NCBI RefSeq assembly: GCF_029625295.1
Contig: NZ_CP121112.1
Span: 4,030,001-4,094,000, forward strand
DNA from: Flavobacterium gyeonganense
GTDB taxonomy: Bacteria; Bacteroidota; Bacteroidia; Flavobacteriales; Flavobacteriaceae
Direction of reading: 5' to 3'
Length of the DNA: 64,000 bases
The position numbers were made by a program, and so were the translations under genes. Below the pieces are notes generated by a model. That model was given only the letters and a program-made list of their open reading frames with translations. It searched no databases and had not been told where the DNA came from. Shown in pieces: positions 59,406 to 64,000 of the stretch; within the stretch, counting starts at the first letter, position 1, and each line of letters starts with the position of its first letter.

Positions 59406-61148
59406 ATGAAAAAACTGTTTGTTTCAATTTTTACGCTTACATTGTTTATTTCCTGTAATAAAAGCACGAAGTCTGGTGATGACAATGCTTTAGATAAAAA
59501 ATTTGACAAATATAAAGATGGTTTTGTTACCTCTTTGTGGAAAATGAATCCAGGATGGGCTTCTGCTGTCGGCTATCATAAATTAGACAGCGTTTTGGTG
59601 GTTCCTGATGCTGCGGCAGACAAAGTACAGCTTGATTTTGCAAATGTGCAATTAGACTCTTTAAAGAAATATGACATTGAAGACTTATCCGATAAAAATA
59701 AAACAGATTATCACATGATAAAAAATCATTTGGAATCTGTAATTTTCGGTATTAAAGAATTAAAATCCTCACAATGGAATCCATCCGAATATAATGTCTG
59801 TGGTGCATTTGCAGAAATTTTAAATGGTAAATATGATTCGCTTGAAGTTCGACTGCGTTCTTTTAATACAAAAATGAATGCTATTCCGGCTTATTATGAA
59901 GCAGCCAAAAAGAATATCAAAAACCCAACAGTTGAACATACAGAACTTGCAATCGCACAAAACATAGGAGGTTCTTCTGTTTTTGAAGCAGATTTAAATG
60001 ATGCGCTTTCGAAAAGTAAACTGACACCTGCAGAGAAAAAAGAAATTCAGGACAAAGCAAAAGTTTCGGTAAAAGCAATTAAAGATTATGCTGACTGGCT
60101 AAAAAATCTGCCAAATAAAACACCACGTTCTTTTAGATTAGGAGCTGATTTGTATGCTAAAAAGTTTGGTTTTGATATTCAGTCCGGTTATTCTACAGAT
60201 GAAATTTATAAAATCGCCGTTGATCACAAAAAAGACCTGCATGATAAAATGTTTGCTTTGGCTGATAAACTTTGGTCAAAATACAAAGGAAGCCAGACAA
60301 AACCTGCCAACAAGCTGGATTTAATCAAACAGGTTATTGATCAGATATCATTGAAACATACGACACCTGAAAAATTCCAGTCTGAAATTGAAAAACAGAT
60401 TCCTGAACTTACAGCTTATGTAAAAGAAAAAGATTTATTATACATCGATCCGTCAAAACCATTGGTTGTTCGTAAAGAGCCTGCTTATATGGCAGGAGTT
60501 GCCGGTGCTTCAATCTCTGCGCCGGGTCCTTATGACAAAAACGGAAATACCTATTATAACGTTGGCAGTATGTCTGGCTGGACGGCCGAAAATGCTGAAA
60601 GTTATTTAAGAGAATACAACGATTATATTTTACAGATTTTAAATATTCATGAAGCAATTCCCGGGCATTATACACAGCTGGTTTATAGCAATCAGTCTCC
60701 AAGTATTATTAAATCTATTCTTGGGAATGGCGCAATGATTGAAGGGTGGGCTGTTTATGCAGAAAAGATGATGCTGGAAAACGGTTATAAAAATTCTGAT
60801 GAAATGTGGCTGATGTATTATAAATGGAATTTAAGAGCAACTTGTAATACTATTTTGGACATTAGTGTTCATACCAAAAATATGTCTAAAGAGGCTGCCT
60901 TGGATTTACTTATTAAAGAAGCTTTCCAACAACAGGCAGAAGCAGAAGGAAAATGGAAACGCGTTACGTTATCTCAGGTACAATTATGTTCTTATTTCAC
61001 AGGTTACACAGAAATTTACAATTTAAGGGAAGAGCTTAAAAAGAAAGAAGGTGAAAATTTTAACCTGAAAAAATTCCATGAGAAATTTTTAAGTTTTGGA
61101 AGTGCTCCGGTTAAATATATCAGGGAGTTGATGCTGTCTGGAGAATAG
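59406..61148 (+). CDS. DUF885 family lipoprotein, predicted zinc carboxypeptidase-like
   Basis: 580 residues with a lipoprotein signal (TLFISCNKS, C17). The family motif HExxPGH is present as NIHEAIPGHYTQLVY (H415, E416, H421), followed by NGAMIEGWAVYAEKMML, which supplies a further glutamate, as in M3/DUF885-type metallopeptidases. It is likely anchored in the envelope and faces the periplasm or cell surface. DUF885 proteins are common exported enzymes in Bacteroidota with little characterisation. A strong terminator follows. Confidence 0.88.
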   Translation: MKKLFVSIFTLTLFISCNKSTKSGDDNALDKKFDKYKDGFVTSLWKMNPGWASAVGYHKLDSVLVVPDAAADKVQLDFANVQLDSLKKYDIEDLSDKNKTDYHMIKNHLESVIFGIKELKSSQWNPSEYNVCGAFAEILNGKYDSLEVRLRSFNTKMNAIPAYYEAAKKNIKNPTVEHTELAIAQNIGGSSVFEADLNDALSKSKLTPAEKKEIQDKAKVSVKAIKDYADWLKNLPNKTPRSFRLGADLYAKKFGFDIQSGYSTDEIYKIAVDHKKDLHDKMFALADKLWSKYKGSQTKPANKLDLIKQVIDQISLKHTTPEKFQSEIEKQIPELTAYVKEKDLLYIDPSKPLVVRKEPAYMAGVAGASISAPGPYDKNGNTYYNVGSMSGWTAENAESYLREYNDYILQILNIHEAIPGHYTQLVYSNQSPSIIKSILGNGAMIEGWAVYAEKMMLENGYKNSDEMWLMYYKWNLRATCNTILDISVHTKNMSKEAALDLLIKEAFQQQAEAEGKWKRVTLSQVQLCSYFTGYTEIYNLREELKKKEGENFNLKKFHEKFLSFGSAPVKYIRELMLSGE

Positions 61149-61174
61149 ATTTGAAATTACGGATTTATATAAGG

Positions 61175-61211
61175 AAAAAGGGTTTGATAATTATTTATCA
61201 AATCCTTTTTT
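61175..61211 (+). terminator. Terminator after the DUF885 gene
   Basis: AAAAAGGGTTTGATAA (61175-61190) and TTATCAAATCCTTTTT (61195-61210) pair over 16 bases with one G-U pair and a 4-base loop, ending in T. Confidence 0.85.
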
Positions 61212-61254
61212 GATGTCTTAATTTAAGCGATCTTAGAGGAAGTATATTTAAAAA

Positions 61255-61662
61255 TTATTTAAAATTAGATTCCTTTTCAAACAATTGCACCTGACTTTTT
61301 AACCTTTCAATCAATAAATTCATCATTCTTTTGTTTAAACTTGATGAATTTTGGATATAAGTGTCATATTCTTCAATAGTAAAAAGTGCCATCACAATTC
61401 CTTTTAAAGAATTTCTGAATTTGATATCTTTTTGGATAGAATTTTCTATGGTCTGGAGTTTCTTTTCGATAGTATAAGAATAAAAATCAGCTTTGTTTTT
61501 ATTTACATAGTTGATGAAGACAGCAATGAATAAATCATTCTGAAGTTTTAAAATCGGTCTAATGGTTTGGTTTTGAAAAATTTCATCAGGTGATGACTGA
61601 GTGCTTATAGTTCCTAAAGTTTCGCCTCTGAATTCTTTTAAAAAAGTGTCTCTCTCTGCCAT
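61255..61662 (-). CDS. Small helical protein of unknown function
   Basis: 135 residues, cytoplasmic, strongly helical, no signal peptide. Begins MAERDTFLKEFRGETLGTIS; the middle is FIAVFINYVNKNKADFYSYT. I do not recognise a family, though short flavobacterial proteins with a similar start are familiar. It stands alone between convergent and divergent neighbours. No promoter motif is obvious upstream. Confidence 0.7.
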   Translation of the reverse strand: MAERDTFLKEFRGETLGTISTQSSPDEIFQNQTIRPILKLQNDLFIAVFINYVNKNKADFYSYTIEKKLQTIENSIQKDIKFRNSLKGIVMALFTIEEYDTYIQNSSSLNKRMMNLLIERLKSQVQLFEKESNFK

Positions 61663-61868
61663 GGTTTTTATTTAAAGTTATAAAAATATCTTCTATAAAA
61701 ATACTTTCACCGGATTTAATTACTGACAATTCTAAAAAAATAAGTTCATAAATTAAAATATTTCGTTGACTTTAATTTTTGGTGTTTTAAAAATGATTTT
61801 TGAAATAATTCAGCAGCAAATTTTCGAATTATTGAAATCGTAAGGATTAATAAAAAAACATAATCCGA

Positions 61869-61900
61869 TTATGGGAGTAAAAAACTATTTTTACCCATAA
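61869..61900. repeat. Hairpin in the leader of the thioesterase gene
   Basis: TTATGGGAGTAAAAA (61869-61883) and TTTTTACCCATAA (61888-61900) pair with a short AG bulge, 11 bases before the thioesterase start. The same stretch from 61871 can be read as a nine-codon frame, MGVKNYFYP, ending at 61900; probably coincidental. Confidence 0.6.
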
Positions 61901-61911
61901 TAAAATAAAAT

Positions 61912-62295
61912 ATGAGATTCCACACCAGAAAATGGGTTAAACCCCAAGATTTAAATCCGAACGGAACTTTGTTCGGAGGACAGTTATTAGCCTGGATCGA
62001 TGAAGAGCTTGCTTTGTATTCGATTGTACAATTAGAAAACCCAAGAGTAGTGACCAAACACATGTCTGAAATTAACTTTAAAAGTTCGGCAAGACAGGGA
62101 GATATTGTAGAAATTGGAATCGATGTGGTAAAATTTGGAACCACTTCTTTGGTGCTTAAATGTGCTGTAAGAAACATGATGACCCGCGAAATCATCATAA
62201 CAATTGATCATACTACAATGGTTAATTTAGGTGAGGACGGAAAACCAAAACCACATGGGAAAACGAAAATAGAATTCGTAAAAGATCGTTTATAA
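61912..62295 (+). CDS. Acyl-CoA thioesterase (YciA/BACH-like hotdog fold)
   Basis: 127 residues, single hotdog domain. The active-site helix is LNPNGTLFGGQLLAWIDEEL, with the catalytic-type N and the acidic ending, followed by KHMSEINFKSSARQGDIVEI and VRNMMTREIIITIDHTTMV, as in YciA-type thioesterases. It hydrolyses acyl-CoA of broad or medium chain length by family precedent. Probably a hexamer or dimer in the cytoplasm. A hairpin lies 11 bases ahead of the start. Confidence 0.88.
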   Translation: MRFHTRKWVKPQDLNPNGTLFGGQLLAWIDEELALYSIVQLENPRVVTKHMSEINFKSSARQGDIVEIGIDVVKFGTTSLVLKCAVRNMMTREIIITIDHTTMVNLGEDGKPKPHGKTKIEFVKDRL

Positions 62296-62394
62296 ATTAT
62301 TACACATACAACCATATAAGTAAAATAAGTTCGTGTAACTTTTGGTTAAGCTTCTATTTACTTAATATTTTTATATTGTAAAAAAACTCTTAAA

Positions 62395-62820
62395 ATGTTT
62401 AAAAAATTCATAACGGCTTCAGTATTATTTGCTTTTTTAATTTCCTGTAATTCTAAAGAAGAAAAGGATAGGTACAATCATTTTGTCTACAGGGCTGTAA
62501 ATAATAAGGACACAGCGATTTTAGCAATTCATATGAGCGATAAACGTTTTTATGGCCGCTATGAAATAGCGTACTATCAAATTGGTAAAGATTCAGGAGA
62601 TGTAAAGGGAGATATAAAAGGAGATACTTTAAGAGGTGATTTTCATTATATATCTAACGGCGGAGGATGGAAAAGGATTCCAATTGCTTTATTAAAGAAA
62701 GAAAACAAACTGTTTTTAGGAAATGGCGTAATAGGAACTTATATGAACCTGCCCTGTTTTTTGCCGGGAACGCTTAATTATGAAGATTCTGAGTTTGTTT
62801 TTAAAGAGATAAAAAAATAG
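62395..62820 (+). CDS. Small lipoprotein of unknown function
   Basis: 141 residues with a lipoprotein signal (FAFLISCNSKEE, C18). The mature part is beta-rich with several aromatic and glycine residues (FYGRYEIAYYQIGKDSGDVK, then LRGDFHYISNGGGWKRIPI). I do not recognise a family. It lies 99 bases after the thioesterase gene and may have its own promoter, although no clear -7 element is seen. Confidence 0.75.
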   Translation: MFKKFITASVLFAFLISCNSKEEKDRYNHFVYRAVNNKDTAILAIHMSDKRFYGRYEIAYYQIGKDSGDVKGDIKGDTLRGDFHYISNGGGWKRIPIALLKKENKLFLGNGVIGTYMNLPCFLPGTLNYEDSEFVFKEIKK

Positions 62821-62860
62821 TTCAGGATTCAGATTTTACAATTTTTGAAAACCTGAACTA
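62818..62860. terminator. Candidate hairpin between convergent genes
   Basis: TAGTTCAGG (62818-62826, including the lipoprotein gene stop) and CCTGAACTA (62852-62860, just before the mechanosensitive channel stop) pair perfectly over 9 bp. There is no long T-run, so the terminator role is only plausible. Confidence 0.4.
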
Positions 62861-62862
62861 AA

Positions 62863-64000
62863 TTACTTATCTAAATATCCAATAGCAGAAGGCAGTTCGA
62901 ATAGTTCCAGATCAAAATATATCACTGAAGCCATAATGTGGTCAAAAATGTCAGCCATTATATATTCGTAATTGGCCCAGCGCTTGTCGCTGGAAAACAC
63001 ATAAATTTCAAGCGGAACACCATGTGCAGTTGATTGCAGCTGCCGACATACAATATGCATATTTTTATTTAATCCGGGATGATCTAAAAGATATTGTATA
63101 ATATATTTTCTAAACAAACCTAAATTGGTCATATTTCGACCATTAAGACTGAGGGATTTATCTATACCGCGTAAATCATTGTATTTGTCAATTTCAGCTT
63201 GTCTTGATTCAATGTAAGAGGTGATCAATTGTATTTTTTTCATATGATGCAAATCTTCATCATTCAAAAAACGAATGCTGCTGCTTTTAATCAGTATGTG
63301 CCTCTTGATACGTCTTCCGTCAGAGTTTTGCATACCGCGCCAGTTCTGAAATGAATCTGAGCTTAAAGCATATGTTGGAATAGTAGTGATGGTATTATCA
63401 AAATTGCGGACTTTTACCGTTGTCAGGTTAATTTCGATCACATCGCCATCGGCACCAAATTTATCCATTGTAATCCAGTCGCCAATCCGAACCATATCGT
63501 TAATGGATACCTGAACACTGGAAACAAATCCCAGGATTGTATCTCTGAATATAAGGATAATAATTGCAGAAAGTGTTCCCAGGATAGTCAGTAATTCGCC
63601 TCTTTTCATTCCGAATATCGTCGAAACAATAAGGGCAATTCCAAAAATCCAAAGCACGATCATAATTACCTGAACGAAACTATCTATCGGTTTGTCGCTG
63701 TATTCGGGTTTGTTTTTTAAATAATCACGTAAAGCATTAAAAATGGTTCTGACAATCCATAAGGTGATCAGGACAATATAAACGCCTACTATTTTTCCGA
63801 ACATCAGTTCCCAATATTCATACCGGTCCAAAATGATGGGGACGGCTTTGTAAATAAAAAAAAACGGAATTAAGTAAGCGGTATATTTGGTGGTTTTGTT
63901 ATTAATTAAATAGTCGTCAAACTTGGTTTTGGTTCGCTGGGCAAAAATCGCAGTAAGTGTAACCAATACAAATTTGGCAACATAATAAATAGCATACGCC
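62863..64000 (-). CDS. MscS-type mechanosensitive ion channel, 5' end cut by window edge
   Basis: The frame is open to the right edge of the window (beyond residue AYAIYYVAKFVL), so the N-terminus is outside. The visible 378 codons hold about four membrane segments and the pore-helix-like TILGTLSAIIILIFRDTILG followed by FVSSVQVSINDMVRIGDWIT, the conserved MscS core. The cytoplasmic beta domain has FGADGDVIEINLTTVKVRNF DNTITTIP-type residues. It releases solutes on osmotic down-shock. It resembles the longer YbdG-like MscS relatives. The end lies three bases past the candidate hairpin. Confidence 0.88.
   Translation of the reverse strand, partial: AYAIYYVAKFVLVTLTAIFAQRTKTKFDDYLINNKTTKYTAYLIPFFFIYKAVPIILDRYEYWELMFGKIVGVYIVLITLWIVRTIFNALRDYLKNKPEYSDKPIDSFVQVIMIVLWIFGIALIVSTIFGMKRGELLTILGTLSAIIILIFRDTILGFVSSVQVSINDMVRIGDWITMDKFGADGDVIEINLTTVKVRNFDNTITTIPTYALSSDSFQNWRGMQNSDGRRIKRHILIKSSSIRFLNDEDLHHMKKIQLITSYIESRQAEIDKYNDLRGIDKSLSLNGRNMTNLGLFRKYIIQYLLDHPGLNKNMHIVCRQLQSTAHGVPLEIYVFSSDKRWANYEYIMADIFDHIMASVIYFDLELFELPSAIGYLDK

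Noticed and set aside
1..64000. tRNA, rRNA, transposase or phage gene
   Set aside because: No cloverleaf, rRNA segment, transposase motif, integrase or terminal inverted repeat pair was seen; not exhaustive without a model search.

Overview
The window is a contiguous piece of chromosome from a member of the Bacteroidota, most likely the genus Flavobacterium. It is AT-rich and many genes are preceded by the Bacteroidota -7 element TAnnTTTG. It carries typical lineage markers: a fused lpxC-fabZ gene, a SusC/SusD pair with a FecI/FecR regulator, a fused alpha/beta E1 dehydrogenase, a bifunctional hisB and a long-form hisG. I see no tRNA or rRNA genes, transposases, phage genes or CRISPR arrays.

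Layout. 1-1177: triosephosphate isomerase (cut by the window edge) behind a thioredoxin-like lipoprotein. 1560-5587: secreted adenosine deaminase, a ChrB-AraC fusion, a small exported protein and a ChrA chromate transporter, all on one strand. 5633-11170: housekeeping and stand-alone genes (rlmH, a UMF1-type transporter, a Qnr-like pentapeptide protein, an acetyltransferase, GMP reductase, an HD phosphohydrolase). 11210-16551: lipid A operon (lpxD, lpxC/fabZ, lpxA) continuing through efp to a second lpxD paralogue and an NTF2-like gene. 16638-18079: sucD and an unrecognised gene behind a perfect hairpin. 18404-27890: an uptake locus with ECF sigma factor, FecR anti-sigma, SusC-type receptor with STN domain, SusD lipoprotein (frameshifted at its 3' end), zinc metallohydrolase lipoprotein and a DUF4302 lipoprotein. 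28050-38124: fabG, a VWA-type membrane protein, a LysR-YeiH pair, a frameshifted exported protein, an S1/P1-nuclease-like protein, a PL9-like beta-helix lipoprotein and a two-helix membrane protein. This stretch includes two copies of a structured RNA that I match from memory to the Flavo-1 family. 38125-42487: LtaS-like sulfatase-fold enzyme, divergent from a two-component system; three 11-bp-phased repeats lie in the gap between them. 42624-51038: complete histidine operon (hisG-D-C-B-[NTF2-like]-H-A-F-IE) with a His-rich leader peptide and attenuator at the front and a terminator at the end. 51044-56238: minus-strand genes (transglutaminase-like, orphan substrate-binding protein, DUF4265, VOC, nucleoside phosphorylase, SUI1-like factor, 2OG-Fe(II) oxygenase). 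56487-64000: DapB-like reductase, fused E1, DUF885 peptidase-like lipoprotein, a small unknown gene, acyl-CoA thioesterase, a small lipoprotein and an MscS channel cut by the window edge.

Points that stand out. (1) The spacers of the his operon are largely built from short words repeated in direct and inverted orientation; at least five can form long hairpins, and the same word families recur at other spacers in the window. (2) Two genes (the susD and the gene at 33775-34733) each lack one base in a homopolymer; reading through restores family-like C-termini. This is either sequencing error or phase variation. (3) A ChrB domain is fused to an AraC DNA-binding domain in front of chrA. (4) The two Flavo-1-like RNAs share a conserved frame around unrelated hairpins. 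All family assignments come from reading the protein sequences; no database search was possible.
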